DNA from: Siniperca chuatsi
Taxonomy: Eukaryota; Chordata; Actinopteri; Centrarchiformes; Sinipercidae
Reading direction: 5' to 3'
Length of the DNA stretch: 64,000 nt
Assembly: GCF_020085105.1 (NCBI RefSeq)
Contig: NC_058061.1
Coordinates: 4,026,284 to 4,090,283, forward strand
Shown: positions 36,162-48,415 of the stretch, piece by piece
Numbering within the stretch: the stretch's first letter is position 1
How the letters are laid out: the number at the start of each line of letters is the position of its first letter
Notes under the pieces: generated by a model
Databases searched by the model: none
What the model saw: the letters and a program-made list of their open reading frames with translations, nothing else
Told to the model about the DNA's origin: nothing
Program-made: the position numbers and the translations under genes

Positions 36162-39100
36162 ATGGCTGAACTGCATGTTGTAGAATCGAGCGGTACTAGC
36201 ACCATAGAGCAGCCCGAGCACCGCGATGTCCGGGGCTCCGTGCGCCTGGCTTCGCCCACTCTCTTGGTTCCGCCGCGGAGCAGCCAGCTCATCCCCGGCG
36301 GGGTGTCGAGCGGCAGCGGCGGGCGGGCGGTGTTCGGGTTCCCGCTGAAGAGCAACCCGAGCTCCCCGTCCGAACCGGTGGACAAGCCGGGCTCACGCTG
36401 GGTTCGGCTCAACGTCGGCGGGACCTACTTCATCACGACCAAGCAGACGTTGTGTCGGGACCCAAAGTCTTTCCTGTTCCGACTGTGTCAAGAGGACCCC
36501 GACCTGGACTCTGACAAAGTGAGTGCAGAAAGTCACAGTAATGGATCTATTTGTAGTTATTATAGAGACCAAATCAAATCCTTCACGATCCTCCAATGAT
36601 AATATGTTTTTAGGCATTGCCTCCACTTAGAGCTGGGTGATATGGTTGCATTCAGTATCATATTAGATATTATATTTTCCAATATATCACGATATGGCAG
36701 ATGCAAACTTATCTTTAAAGTAAAGTTGTGCTCCACTGTTATGTAGGACTGCCACTAATGATCATTTTTGTTATTGATTCATCTGCTTATCCAGTGTTTT
36801 TAATGTCTTAATTTGTAAAGTAACTAGTAACCATAGCTGTCCAAAAAATGCAGTGAAATACAATATTTCCCTCTGAAATGTAGTGAAGTAGAAGTATAAA
36901 GTAGCATAAAATTGAAATATTCAAGTAAAATGAATTTGCAGTGGTGGAAGAAGTACTCAGATCTTTTACTTAAGTAAAAGTAGCGATACCACAGTGTACA
37001 AATACTCAAGTAAAATTTACTAAAGTCAAAGTACAAAAGTATCAACATCGTTGACAACATTGAATTATAATTATTGATGCATTAAGATGCACATCACTTT
37101 GGAAAAGGTGGGGCTAATTTTAATTACTTTATACACTGTTAGCTTGTGAATTTCCTCCCTTATCTTATCTTAACCTGTAACAATACATCATTGAAACATT
37201 GTTGATTATACTTTGTATTATTAATCTGAATCTGCAAAGTAACTAAAGTAATCAAATAGATACAGATATCAATATTTGAAATAATCTGATGACAATATAT
37301 GGGCTGTTATCCCTTAGATTAAAGAATCACCATGATATGTCCTGAGCAGGACGTTTTACAGTTGCATAGTTACAAAATTTGTCCACCTATTTAATTCAAA
37401 CATACAGTTTCTTTGGCATTTCTGTTGTGAAATTCTTTGTTCCTCGTTTGATTGGCATACACTACATGAGAAACTAAAATCAGCTGATAATGTTGGCCTG
37501 GTTGATGTGTCAATCGGGCCGAAGTTTCTGAGTTTGGGTGGTAACGAACTCTTGCTTCTCCTTTCCATCGTTATTTTCTGGACATTGTCCGATGCGACGT
37601 TTTGTGCCCACGATCCAACAGTGAGGACAAACCAGCCCTCCTCACGACTGTCAACTCTTAATGTGTTCCCACAGGACGAGACAGGAGCCTACCTGATCGA
37701 CAGGGACCCCACGTACTTCGGCCCCATCCTGAATTACCTTCGGCACGGAAAACTGATCATGGATAAAAATCTGGCTGAGGAAGGTAAAATGTGCTGATCC
37801 CTGCTGCAAACGTCACGCAGAGCGGTTATCTGTCGGCGAACAACAGTTTACAGTGTGTAGAGACCAAACAATGAAGTCTGGTGATCCATTTTTTATTTAT
37901 TTTTTTCGCGTCAGGTGTCCTTGAGGAAGCGGAGTTCTACAACATCGCATCACTGGTGAGGCTGGTTAAAGAGAGGATACGGGACAACGAGAACCGGACA
38001 TCTCAGGTACAGAAAACAGAGACCAAAACAAGGGGAGCAGGTCAGAGGACTGAGAATAGAACTGGCGGATAAATCTGTATACCAGACTTTCTTCTAATAC
38101 AAATATAACCAAAAAACAGCTTTTTATTTGTGTTTGTGTGCAGATTATTGATGTTCTTGTGTGTGCGCGCTCCTGTCATGTCCCTCAGGGCCCGGTGAAG
38201 CATGTGTATCGAGTACTACAGTGCCAAGAGGAGGAACTCACACAGATGGTCTCAACCATGTCGGACGGTTGGAAGTTTGAGCAGGTGCAGAAAATGCAGC
38301 TTGTCATGTTTGAGTTTGTGCTTCAGTTGTTTCAAAGCTGCTGTTTCAAGCTTCAGTTTGGAGATACTGATAGTTGGCATCACATGTCTGGTCATATTTA
38401 AGGCTGCTACTAATGATACGTTTTCATTAATCTGCCTCTTATTTTGTGTAAAATTGTGTAAAATGTCACAAAAACAGTCCAATATGTTACCTCGGCTCTG
38501 GAGGCGACATCTTCAAATTGCTTGTTTTGTGCAACCAGCAGTCCAAAACCCAAAGATATTCAATTTATTATCATAGACTACTAACACAGTCAATTTTGCT
38601 TAAAAAATTACTCTAACAATTCATGCAGATATAACATAATTGCAGTCTGCACGATGGGCAACAACGAGATGTTTTAATTCTCCATCTGATGTGTGGAAAT
38701 ATGGCTCCAACTTTGCATTAAGTTGCTCATATAACAAGGCTGCATTTACACCGGTAATAACATTATATTCACACCTTGTTAACATTGTACTTTAGTATGA
38801 AATGCCAACAGTCTCTTGTTTTAGCATCTGTGGGCATTTGTAGCTTTTCTGGGTTTATATCATTGTATAAATGATTTTTAATCTAATTTGATCGATTTAA
38901 TCATTTTGTCCATAAAATATCTTCAAATTGCTTGTTTTGTTGGACCAATCTAAAACCCAAAGATATTAAATTTCTAATGATATAAACCAGAGAAAAGCAG
39001 AAAATCCTCACATTTGAGAAGCTGGAACCAAGAAAGAGAAAACTTATATAGCAGTATTGCCCCGGATGTAGATTTGAGTCCACAGAACTTTATATTTCTT

Positions 39101-40240
39101 CCGCGGACGCAACCTTACAATTTTCTGTCTTTTGTCTTTTTCTTGTCCTCAGCTTATAAGTATCGGCTCCTCTTATAACTACGGCAACGAGGACCAGGCG
39201 GAGTTTCTATGTGTAGTTTCCCGGGAACTCAACAACTCCACCAACGGCATCGTCATCGAGCCCACCGAGAAGGCCAAGGTGAGCGATCTGCTGAACACGA
39301 GTCACTTCGAAGCATAAGGCTGCCGTTATTCTATATTTTTCTGTTTGTCAAATCCCATGAAAAGACCAAAACCAACAGCGAATTGATACTAACAAGTATT
39401 GTTCGTGTATCGAAAGCCTGATATACATTAATTTATTTTTTGTGACTTGAATCTTTTATAATACTGGTTAGTTTCGCCTCTTCAGGCCTTTAAAATAATT
39501 AAATGTAACAGTATGAGAAGGGAAATCATTCCAGGGAACCGCTCACCACACGCGCTCACATTGCTCTATTTTATGGGGTCATGAGGCAAAAAGGTTGGGA
39601 ACCACTGAACTAGATCACCACATCCCTATTAATCCGCCACTGAAAATAGTCCCCAACAAATCCAACTCCTGTTTGAGTAACGTCTGATAAAAACTACAGT
39701 GACCAGCTGTTTTAGGTTATTACTGAGCCTTTTTTTTTAAATAAATGAAACTATATACTGTATTTGTGAGCCATTTTTAAAGATGTACGTCTTCAGTAGG
39801 AACCAGTGTCACAGACAGGGAAGGGAAGTCAAAGTATTGAGAGACAGAGTAACACATTGTTGGTTTTGATCTTTTCATGGGATTTGTTGGTAATAAGAAA
39901 AATATAGAATATCACCAGTAAGGCTGAAACTAACAATTGTTTTCTTTATTAATTTAATCGATTAATGTTTAGTCTATAAAATGTCAACAAAAGTTATGGA
40001 AAATGGCCGTCACGACTTCTCAGCAACAGTTCAAAACCCAAAGACATTCAACTTACAGTCATGTAAAAGATCAATTATTTAAACGATTACTCCTTTAATT
40101 ACCTTCACAAAATCGGGAAAACAGAAATAAGTCAGCTTCAGTTTGAGATTTTAAGGGATTTCTGTGTTTTCCACTGATTTTTTATTTTTTTATTTTCCTT
40201 CTGTCCTCAGATCCTTCAGGAGCGAGGCTCGCGGATGTGA
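36162..40240 (+). CDS. kctd2: KCTD2, BTB/POZ-domain protein, complete (6 coding exons, 269 aa)
   Basis: KCTD2 and its close paralogue KCTD5 form pentamers through the BTB domain and act as substrate adaptors for cullin-3 ubiquitin ligases. Coding exons: 36162-36518, 37675-37783, 37915-38006, 38189-38284, 39153-39278, 40211-40240; all introns are GT-AG and phases join. Residues 1-78 are a low-complexity Gly/Ser/Pro-rich leader, followed by the BTB domain ([11 protein letters not shown] at 80-90, [17 protein letters not shown]) and the conserved C-terminal part ending [28 protein letters not shown] and the [10 protein letters not shown] phrase favour KCTD2 over KCTD5 or KCTD17. Human KCTD2 is 263 aa. 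The codon at 36162 sits in a good start context; the open frame continues upstream to 36096 but crosses a splice acceptor. Neighbour slc16a5 downstream is the same as in human 17q25.1. Confidence 0.93.
36820..37080. mobile_element. hAT-type MITE fragments, 'CAGTGGTGGAAG' family
   Basis: Includes GCAGTGGTGGAAGAAGTACT, TTACTTAAGTAAAAGTAGCG and AATACTCAAGTAAAATTTAC, in kctd2 intron 1. No matching right end and target duplication could be defined. Confidence 0.55.
38404..39050. repeat. Compound repeat in kctd2 intron 4, mirrored at 42570-43165
   Basis: 38404-38620 and 38880-39045 belong to the GGGCTGCAACTAAT family (TCTTCAAATTGCTTGTTTTG twice). Between them, 38642-38763 is about nine tenths identical to the reverse complement of 42901-43023. 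The two repeats flank the last two coding exons of kctd2. Confidence 0.65.
39317..39920. mobile_element. TTAA-type MITE, second copy (no GT tract)
   Basis: Left AAGGCTGCCGTTATTCTATA followed by CAAATCCCATGAAAAGACCA; right TTTTCATGGGATTTGTTGGT. The interior aligns with the copy at 3146-3778, but the site of the GT run reads TATTGTTCGTGTATCGAAAG. Near 39585-39612 it carries the hAT-like phrase GGTTGGGAACCACTGAACTA. It begins 38 bases into the last kctd2 intron. Confidence 0.65.
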
Positions 40241-42569
40241 AGAGACCCAGATCCTGAGCTTAATAACGCTTAATCAACAAAAACAAAACGACAACACGAA
40301 CATTTTCTCCAGCTGTCATCAAGATCCATGAGTTTACCCCCCTCCGCCTTTCTGCCATCGCCTGCATCATCGTCGTTAACCCCCTTCCCTCCTCCTCTGG
40401 TGTGCCTTTCCACAGCGGGGGCTCCCCGACGCCCCCCTCTCCTCCAGTGCTGCAACACGACCCTGACTTGTCTTCTCATTTCTTCTCCTCCACCGCAGGC
40501 CGTGGAACACTTCAGGGGGAGTGTAAAGGGGAATACAAGTGAGTGGTTTTCCTCATAGCAGCTTTTTGATGGTCAGTGTCACTGCGGTGCAGGCTACGGT
40601 GCTGATTGTAGCCCCTTATTATTGTCAGTGGATGGTCGCCCAGCACAGAGCTACTATAAATCATTATCATCATCTTCATTGTTATCATCATAGCTATTAA
40701 CAGACAGGATACTTCCTCGCTCTTAAACATTTGGCTCTGTCGACTTAGCAGAAACCTCCTCAGGACTCTCAAAGGACATAAAGGAATAAACTCCACTGAC
40801 TGAGCCTCACTCTTTACCTGAATCTGTTAATGGAGCGAGCATCGACGCCCGCCGCCTCCCTCTCTGCACTCCCAGACTCCTCGGCTGATGTCCGAGGCAG
40901 CTCGCGGCACAACAAACCGAGCCGGGAGGTGGAGGGTGAGATGGAGCAGTTGCAGGCAGCATGATGCAGAGTCCGATCGCTCTGTTTGAGCCAGCCTGGT
41001 GCGGCATTTCCTCCACGAAACAACTTAATCGAGTGAGAAACAGATGCCCTGTCTTGGTTCGGCACTGCGACGGCGCAGCTGGAAAATCTCGGCATCCTAC
41101 TCCTCCTGTTTCCTGTTTTTGGGCTCGACCTGTCGGTCTGTCCTCCCAGGGAGAAAATTTGGGATATTTCCGCACAAAAGAAAACAAATGACTCAAAAAG
41201 ACTAAACTACACCTGTGTACAATTTGTCAAGGCATGTGAGGAATCTATATAAATCTATATAGGCTACATGATGAAATTATATGAAAAAATTGAATGCAAA
41301 TGGTGTAATTATTGATTTTCTGTATCATAGTTGTCATATATTTACATATTCTGGTGGGTGAGTCTATTTAAATGACGGAGAAAATATAATTTTTTCATAA
41401 CCAGTTTTCCTGAAGGTTTCCCACCTGGTAACATGGATGTGAGTATGTATATGCAGTGCCTCTCTGCTTTCTGTCTATGACTGAAATATCACAAGTTTTT
41501 CAGCTGCACGTGTTCCTCAAAAAAACTCCAGATATTGTCAATAAGTTTTCTCTTAGATATCCTACTTTGATCTCTTGCATATCTTAAAATTGTAATTAGG
41601 GATAAGGAAAACTACTGTCATTGCCATTTGTCCAGACAAGCGTGGCATGGCGGAGACTGGACTGTGGCCAGTTTGTATGCTGCCTCAAAACCCCGAAGCA
41701 CCCGTCTCTCCCCCGGCCTTGGCTGTTCTCACGCCAATATTCATTCACTTTGCAGCTGCCTCTGTTGCCAGTCCTCAGCTTAACACCCAAATGACTGTGT
41801 TGTCTTACGTTCTGCAGCACTTGTAGCAACTGTGGCACAAGCTGAATTGTACTCCTCACGCTTAAAGCCCTGAGATACCTGAGCCTACATTATCACAGAG
41901 ATTTACATACTGTAAGTGAACCTGCCAGATGGGAAGTGTCTTCAGTTTTTCGGAGCTTCAGAGTGAAGCCTGTATTTCAGATGTTATGTGACTTTTTTTT
42001 TTTCTGTGCCAGCAGATAGGTACCAACTTGGCTGAAGTATATTTCTCTTGAAATATACACGCCATTAAGCTGCTATGTGATAGTGCTGTTTTTAAGACTT
42101 GTAACAATATTGAAGCTACATGGAAATACATTAACAATACATTTACAAGCCTGGTTCTGATATGAATGATTATCAGGCTAAATATATACAAGTATGTGTT
42201 TTCAAATTATTTATAAGTGAGATGCAAGAGAATTCAATGACTTTTGTGCAAGTAAAACTGAATTGGCTTCTACTTCAAATGTGCATTTACCAAAACTAGT
42301 GCTGCAAGTAACCAGAGCTGAAACTGATTAGTAGATTGACAGAAAGTTAATCTGCAACTTTAACAACTGTTTTCAAGCAGAAATGTCTTTGCTTTTCTCT
42401 GTTTTATGTAATTGTATATTGAATATCTTTGAGTTTTGGATCTGATAAAACAAGACATTTGAAGACGTTTCCATGGACTCTGGGAAAATGTGACATTTTT
42501 CACTATTTTCAGACATTTTATAGACTAAACTATTAATCGGTTACTTAAGAAAGCAATTGGCAATCATCA

Positions 42570-43165
42570 TTAGTAGGGTTTTTATTAATGATTGTTACTT
42601 GTTTCAATTAATTGTTCAGTCTATAAAATGTCAGAAAATAGTGAAAAATGCCAAATGCAAGTTCCTACAGCACACGTCTTCAAATTGCTTGTTTCCTTCA
42701 ACCGACAGTAAAAAAACCCAAAGATATTTAACTTACAATTATATAAAACAGAGAAAAACAGCAAATCTTCACATTTGAGAAACTGAAACCAGTGAATTTT
42801 TGCTTTGTAAAAAACTTTCCTGTCAATCGACTAATCAATCAATCGACTAATCGTTTTGCCACTACAGCCTACAAATGTACAATGTCGACAGATGTAACTA
42901 TAATGTTGTTACCGGTGTAAATGCAGCCCTGTTATATGAGCAACTTGATGCAAAGTTTGAGCCATATTTCCACATATCAGATGGAGAATTGACACATCTC
43001 GTTGTTGCCCATCGTGCAGACTGAACTCACATGTTAATCACTGGCCCTAAAAGCTAAGGGGCGCCTGATCTTTATCATTGGCATTGATCACTTTGATACA
43101 CCATTCTTTGTACAAAGAACATATTTGATGCAGTTATGTTATATCAAGCATGAACTAAAAGAATG
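42570..43165 (-). repeat. Inverted counterpart of the kctd2 intron 4 repeat
   Basis: Reverse complement of 42901-43023 matches 38642-38763 closely (GTCTGCACGATGGGCAACAA, CCATCTGAT, TGCATTTACACCGGTAA). Homology resumes beyond an insertion: ATATAACATAA(C/T)TGCA occurs near 43135 (inverted) and 38630. Confidence 0.65.
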
Positions 43166-44045
43166 CGTTTAACGAGAAAAAAAACTGTACCTTTGCTGTT
43201 GTCATGCTCCCTGACGGTGTTCAGTCAGGCCTCAGAGCTCAAACTTTGATGTGACTTCTTCTTTGTTGTTGTTTTTTCCTCTCGACTGTGTGTTGTGCAG
43301 TTTTATTCTGCTAATCTGAGTCGCGAGCAGACCGTGGGCTGCTAAAAATGCCCAAAATGTCTCATTGAGGAGCACTTTTTCTCCCTTGTTGTTCTCTGGG
43401 CCTTTGCAAAGCACCTTGGGTGTTGTTTCCCTTCGTCTGTGTCCAGTGTTGTGCCTTTGACCTGTGATGTGCACAGTTGTTCTCCCCTCTTATCATAAGG
43501 TGCCTCTGAGGTATAATGTATAATGCGGTCTTTAGCTTGTTTTCTATTGTTAGTGTTTCAGTGAGAGGCAAGCCAAACAAATCCATTGTCCCCTGCATTA
43601 TTTTACATGTTATGATACATACCGACAAACTGAAAATGATTACCGGCTGCTTTCTTTGTGCCATTGCTTTTGAGCTAAATTCACCCACAATCCCTTACAC
43701 TCCTGGAGGTTAAAAATTGTGTCCAAATCTGCTGTAAACACTGGTGGTGGTTGGCATTGTGTTGACAGCACTACCAAATGGGAGGGAAGCAATCGACAGC
43801 AGGAAGACCAGTCAAAGCAGGTTTCCCTCCTCTGCTTTTATCTTAGTAAAACTCCAGCAGTGCACTTCTTATGGGAAACCGATTTGACTATAAACTTGCC
43901 GTCATTTGGCTTCTTTTTTCTTGAGTTGCATGCTGAAGCCATCTCTAATGATTCCTTTTTAGATGTGTGTAATCAACCTTTTAAAGCACTTACTGTACCT
44001 GTCACCTTTGTGAAACCAATTTTATCTAACCTTGGTCGCACAGCT

Positions 44046-44900
44046 CAGTGGTTCCCAAACTGAGGGTGAGTCGGGACCCCCAGAAGAGGTCACAAGATAT
44101 TTTCCACAACATATTTCTGTTAGAGAAATCTGCTTGTTTTTTTCAGTCTTTCCTCTAATAATTGTTTTTTTTTATTAGCCTTGCTAGCAGCAGGGCTCTA
44201 TGGATGGCAATGTCAGTTGGTCCACCATTTTGGTCCAGACTAAAATATCTCAACAACAGTTGCCATGAAATTTTGTACAGACATTCATGGTCCCCAGAGA
44301 TGAACCCCTCTGACTTTTCATGTAGCGCCATCATCAGTACTCTGGTTTATGACCAAATACCTGCAAAACTATTGACATTCCCATCAGCCTCAGCTGTACT
44401 TTGTGTTTAGTGCTAGTAAATAAAATGTTAGCATGCTAACACATTAAAGTAAGATGGTTAACAAGGTAAAAATTATACCTGCTAAACATAAGCATGTTAG
44501 CATGCTGATGTTAGCGTTATGCTCAAAGCAACAATGTGCCTAAAGGCCCTTTCAGACACAACGCAAAAACGGCACCAAAGCTATTATTTCTGATGGCTTG
44601 CAATGAGCCATGGCGGCTTTTCGTTGCGTCGAGCAAAGTGTTCGACTAGATTGAACTTTGGGCGCGGAGTGCGCTGAACCCAGCGGCGAGCGCAGCGCAA
44701 ATCGCGTTGTGTCTAAAAGGGCCTTAAGTGCTAGCATGGCTGCAGACTCTTAACCTTGTTTCTTGTGAATTACCGGATAGTTTTACTTCTCGAGGAATCA
44801 CTTAAAATTAATTATTTAAATAAGACAAGGAAACTTGGTTCCAGAAGACGTATGCAACCTGTGACGAGGGGTCACAAGCCGAAAAGGTTGGGAACCGCTG
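44046..44900. mobile_element. Composite: hAT-like ends around a second repeat around a third
   Basis: The outer ends are CAGTGGTTCCCAAACTGAGG at 44046 and GGTTGGGAACCGCTG ending at 44900, inverted relatives with GGTCACAAG next to the left end and GGGGTCACAAG next to the right. Inside, 44180-44755 is a GACATTCATGGTCC-family copy, and inside that is the 181-bp element at 44544-44724. The octamers flanking the outer element do not match, so the outer ends may come from two insertions. Confidence 0.6.
44544..44724. mobile_element. 181-bp PIF/Harbinger-type MITE
   Basis: Terminal repeats AGGCCCTTTCAGACACAACG and, read inverted from the right end, AGGCCCTTTTAGACACAACG differ at one base. TAA flanks both sides (44541-44543 and 44725-44727), the three-base target duplication typical of Harbinger elements. 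The interior is GC-rich and noncoding. Compared with the empty site in the sister repeat at 5100-5110 (GTGCCTAAGTACAGCC), the insertion point falls right at the TAA. Confidence 0.85.
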
Positions 44901-46227
44901 AACTTTGCAGTGTGATTATCTTAACATTTGAATCAAGCACCCGTTTTTTTTTAAAACAAAACAAAAAAGAACTTTTCATCATTACTTTCACCTGCACTAG
45001 TTAGTCCACAGATAATGTGCAATTTTAACAAATCTGCAAAAAAAAAAATATCTCTGTTGTTTGGGCACGTGAAAACATGAGAGCATGCATTGTTCTAGAG
45101 ATTATGGTGTTGTGTACTGGATTTTGTCTGACCTCTGTGTTAGTGCAAAGTGTATGTGATGCATGGTGGGGGGAGCAGAGGGAAGGCATGGCTCTGTGGT
45201 ATGTACTATGTAGGTGTAGATTTCTTGTGTGGAACAGTTGGTCTTCAACTAGTCATATTCTCTCTCTCACATGTTCTGTTTCTTTGTTTTTTTTGTATCT
45301 TTGTCATGTCAATTTAACTAAACAGTAGATAAAGAATAGCTAGCTTTGAACAAAAATTAACCAATCAATCAGATTGCAGGACCCCCCCCCCAAACCTTTG
45401 TTTATAAAGCATTTACCCGCAGGTCAACACACAAAAGAAAGATTTTTTTAATTCATGAATCATTTTGCCAGTTAATCTGTAAACACCTGCATGCGTTTGT
45501 GAACATGCACACTTGTACACTCATTTAGACGTATTTTCATTTATCCTATTAACAGTTACTTTGTGTTCATTTATCAACAGTATTGATGTCAAATGTGAAT
45601 ATTGTCAATGGAGACTGTGGAGCAATGTTTGGAAGCTGACAAAACATTTTGTCCGTTTGTTTCACTTTTATTTATTTTATATTTTTTGAATTTTGTCTAC
45701 CGATGTCGTTTCTTTACATGTAACAATTTTAACAAAACCCTGTCTGGTTTTTAATCATAAAATGTGTCTGTGTTTTAAACTGTGGCTCACTGACTGTTTG
45801 TTGTTTTGTGTTTACTGTGGATTTAATGAAACAGGATGAACATACTGAAGCTCTTCTATCACGAACATAATGACAGATTTAGAAAGTGTCCTCAAAAGTT
45901 TTAGCCCCTTTTAAAACTTGATCTACCAGCCATGATTCTTTTACTACAGTATTTTCCTTTTTGCATATTGCATAAATCCTTTAAAGGGTCCGTTCACCCG
46001 TATCACAAAAACCCCCCACCTTTTCTCACTTTCCTCTGGTGATATTTAACCATGCAGATAGTTTTGGAGCTCTCGCTGAAACATCTTCCGCCTCTTAAAT
46101 ACAGAGGAGGTGAGTGAGATTTTGCTCAAAACATTAAATACATGTGAAGAAACTCAACAGCAACACACCTTTCCTAGAAACCATTTCCCAGTGACAGATA
46201 TCTCAAAACCTGGCAAATAAAACCAAC

Positions 46228-48110
46228 AGTGGTGGAGGAAGCATTCAGACCCTTTACTTCAGTAAAAGTACTAACACCACACTGTAAAAATACTCTGTAA
46301 CAAGTAAAAGTCCTGGATTGAAAATGTATAATCAGGAAAAAGTACTTAAAGTATTAAAGTAAAAGTACTCGGTGCAGTGAAGCGTCCCTGTGGCTGTTGT
46401 GCTGTTATATATTCTGTCATCAGATTATTATTCCTCGTGCATTAATGTAAAGCAGGATGTTGCTGCTGCAGCTGGTGGAGCTGGAGCTCATGTTGAACCG
46501 GTTTGTATCGGACTGCAGCTGATGATGCTTTTCATTCTGGATCCATCTGCTGATTCTTTTCTCCATCAATCGATCGATTGATTGTTTGGTTTGTGAAAAT
46601 TATGAAAATAGTGAGAAACGCCGTCACAACGACCCAGAGCCCGAAGTGACGCCTTCACGATGTTGTTGTGTCCGACCGACAGTCCAAAGCTCAACATTAT
46701 TAACAATAAATTAAAATTATTTAAAGGAAAAGCAGAAAATCTTCACATTTGAGAAGCTGGAACCATGAAATGTTTTTACATGAAAAATGATTTCAAATAA
46801 TCAAAATAGTTGCCAATTAGTTTTCTGTCAATCCATTAATTGATTAATCATTTCAGCTGTATAAACTGTTGGGCCGTTTAATTTATAACAAAACATATTT
46901 TATAAACTCTTTGTATGTTTTGTGTGCAGAAATCTTAATTTGTAAAGTAACTGGTAACTAAAACTGTCAGATAAATGTAGTGAAGCAGAAGCAGAAAGTA
47001 GTATGAAAAGAAAAGACTCAAGTAAAGTACAAGTACCTCAAATTTGTACTTAGTACTTGTACTTAACTACTTGATATACTGTTGTGTAGTTTAATCTATC
47101 ACAAGGTGTTATATTTAATAAGGTGATCATATGTGTTACATGTAAATTTTGTAATAGCGGTCAGATAAAAGTTGTAGGGTAAAAGTAACATAAAATGGAA
47201 ATACTCAAGTATCTCAAAATTGTACTTAATTAGTGTACACCATGTACTTTAGCTGGCAGCACTATAGTCTACCACTGCATACAGACTGTACTGCTGCGAT
47301 ATGACCAGCTCTCTGTCAGTACTGGAAGAAGTATTCAGATCCTTTACTTAAAAATACTCCATTACAAGTAAATGCCCGGCCTTCAAATCCTTACTAAAGT
47401 AAAAGTATGTAAGTATTATCAGCGAAATGTTCTTAAAGTATCAAAAGTACTCGTTAATACAGATGCATCAATGCATAAGCAGCATTTTACTGTTGTAGCT
47501 TTAACTACTTTATATACAGTTAGCTAGTTTAGTCCAGAGTTTTACTTAAAGTATCAAAAGTAAAAGTACTCACTGTGTGTAAAATGGTCCCTGTTACTAT
47601 TATGTTGTTGGTATATTATGTTATATGATGTTTTGGGTTAATATTCCTGCTGCATTAATGTGTGTGGTGCATTTTACTGCTGCAGATGTTTAAGGTTGAT
47701 GAAAAATCATATGTTTGTAGCGTCGCTGTCCTGTGAGAACCACGTATCTCTAAAAAGTCAACTGTTTCCAGCTCTGTGACGATGCGTTTTCCAGCTGATC
47801 CAAGTGGAGTTTAAAGAGTTTATTTAGATTTGAGTTTTCCCAACCCATAAAGGAAACACTTCATCCTTCACTTTATCAGAAAAATTGACATTCAAAAAGC
47901 ACCAAATCTGGAGATACGTGGTTTTCACAGGGCAGGAAGGGTATGAAAAATTGTGTAATCTGAAAAATAACTAAAGCCAAATATGAAGGAGTAAAAAGTA
48001 CAATATTTGCCTCTGAGACGTTGTAGAGTAGAAGTATAAAGTTGCATAAAATTGAAATACTCAAGTAAAGCCTCGAATGTGTACTTAAATACAGTACTTG
48101 AGTAAATACT
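46228..48110. repeat. Cluster of hAT-type MITE fragments, 'CAGTGGTGGAAG' family
   Basis: AACAGTGGTGGAGGAAGCAT at 46228 and repeated phrases TACTTAAGTAAAAGT, TACTCAAGTAAAG and TAGTTTAATCTATAACA-like blocks occur at least four times up to 48110. A GGGCTGCAACTAAT-family piece interrupts at 46560-46860. Several partial copies seem to have inserted into each other; single boundaries cannot be drawn by eye. Confidence 0.55.
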
Positions 48111-48119
48111 CAGTTCCCT

Positions 48120-48415
48120 TTCATAGACCACAGACCTGCAGCTCATTACAGCCCCTCTCGGCCGCCTGTGTGGTGGAGCAGGGCTTGGGGCCTGCACAGC
48201 CCGCATCCGATCGGCTCTCAGGCGGCCACGTCCAGTCTCCTCCCACCGAGAGAGGGCGGAGGCTGGAGCTCCGAGACGAGGAGACTCCCCCGGACGACAG
48301 CTGCCGCTCCGGGCAGTCATCGAGGAGCGACCGCGCTGTGAGTGTGTGTGTGTGTGTGTGTCGGGGTGGGGACTGACAGGAGCTGGACGACAACAACCAA
48401 CACACGAAAAAAAGG
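48120..48415 (+). promoter_or_regulatory. slc16a5: GC-rich block: candidate promoter and noncoding first exon of slc16a5
   Basis: In an AT-rich spacer, 48150-48340 is strongly GC- and CpG-rich (GGCGGCCACG, CCCCCGGACGACAG, GACCGCGCTG). It ends in a consensus donor, CGCT|GTGAGT at 48338, leading into (GT)10. The next fitting acceptor on this strand is TTGTTGTAG at 53335, just before the slc16a5 start codon. I infer a noncoding first exon here; no TATA box is evident. Confidence 0.45.
48342..48361. repeat. (GT)10 microsatellite
   Basis: Pure GT run directly after the candidate donor at 48338. Confidence 0.95.

Larger units (their letters stand above)
40241..48120. other. Downstream region of kctd2: 3' UTR candidate and repeats
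   Basis: No protein-coding gene is recognised. kctd2 3' UTR sequence should start at 40241; an AATAAA occurs near 40784. 41200-42250, 43100-44040 and 45060-45840 look non-repetitive here and may be UTR, with a possible distal end near AATCATAAAATGTG at 45757, but this is not provable by eye. 42310-42870 and 46560-46860 are GGGCTGCAACTAAT-family repeats; 46228-48110 is a series of CAGTGGTGGAAG-family fragments. Confidence 0.45.

Noticed and set aside
36393-36626. Minus-strand frame over kctd2 exon 1
   Set aside because: Antisense shadow of the BTB coding exon.
37600-37674. Possible upstream extension of kctd2 exon 2 (open frame from 37507)
   Set aside because: The sequence before the CCCACAG acceptor at 37674 is not conserved KCTD sequence; the exon joins in phase only from 37675.
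47925-48405. Overlapping open frames of 92-131 residues on both strands over the GC-rich block
   Set aside because: Open frames are expected by chance in GC-rich DNA; composition is Arg/Ser/Pro-rich with no domain. Better explained as promoter or 5' UTR.
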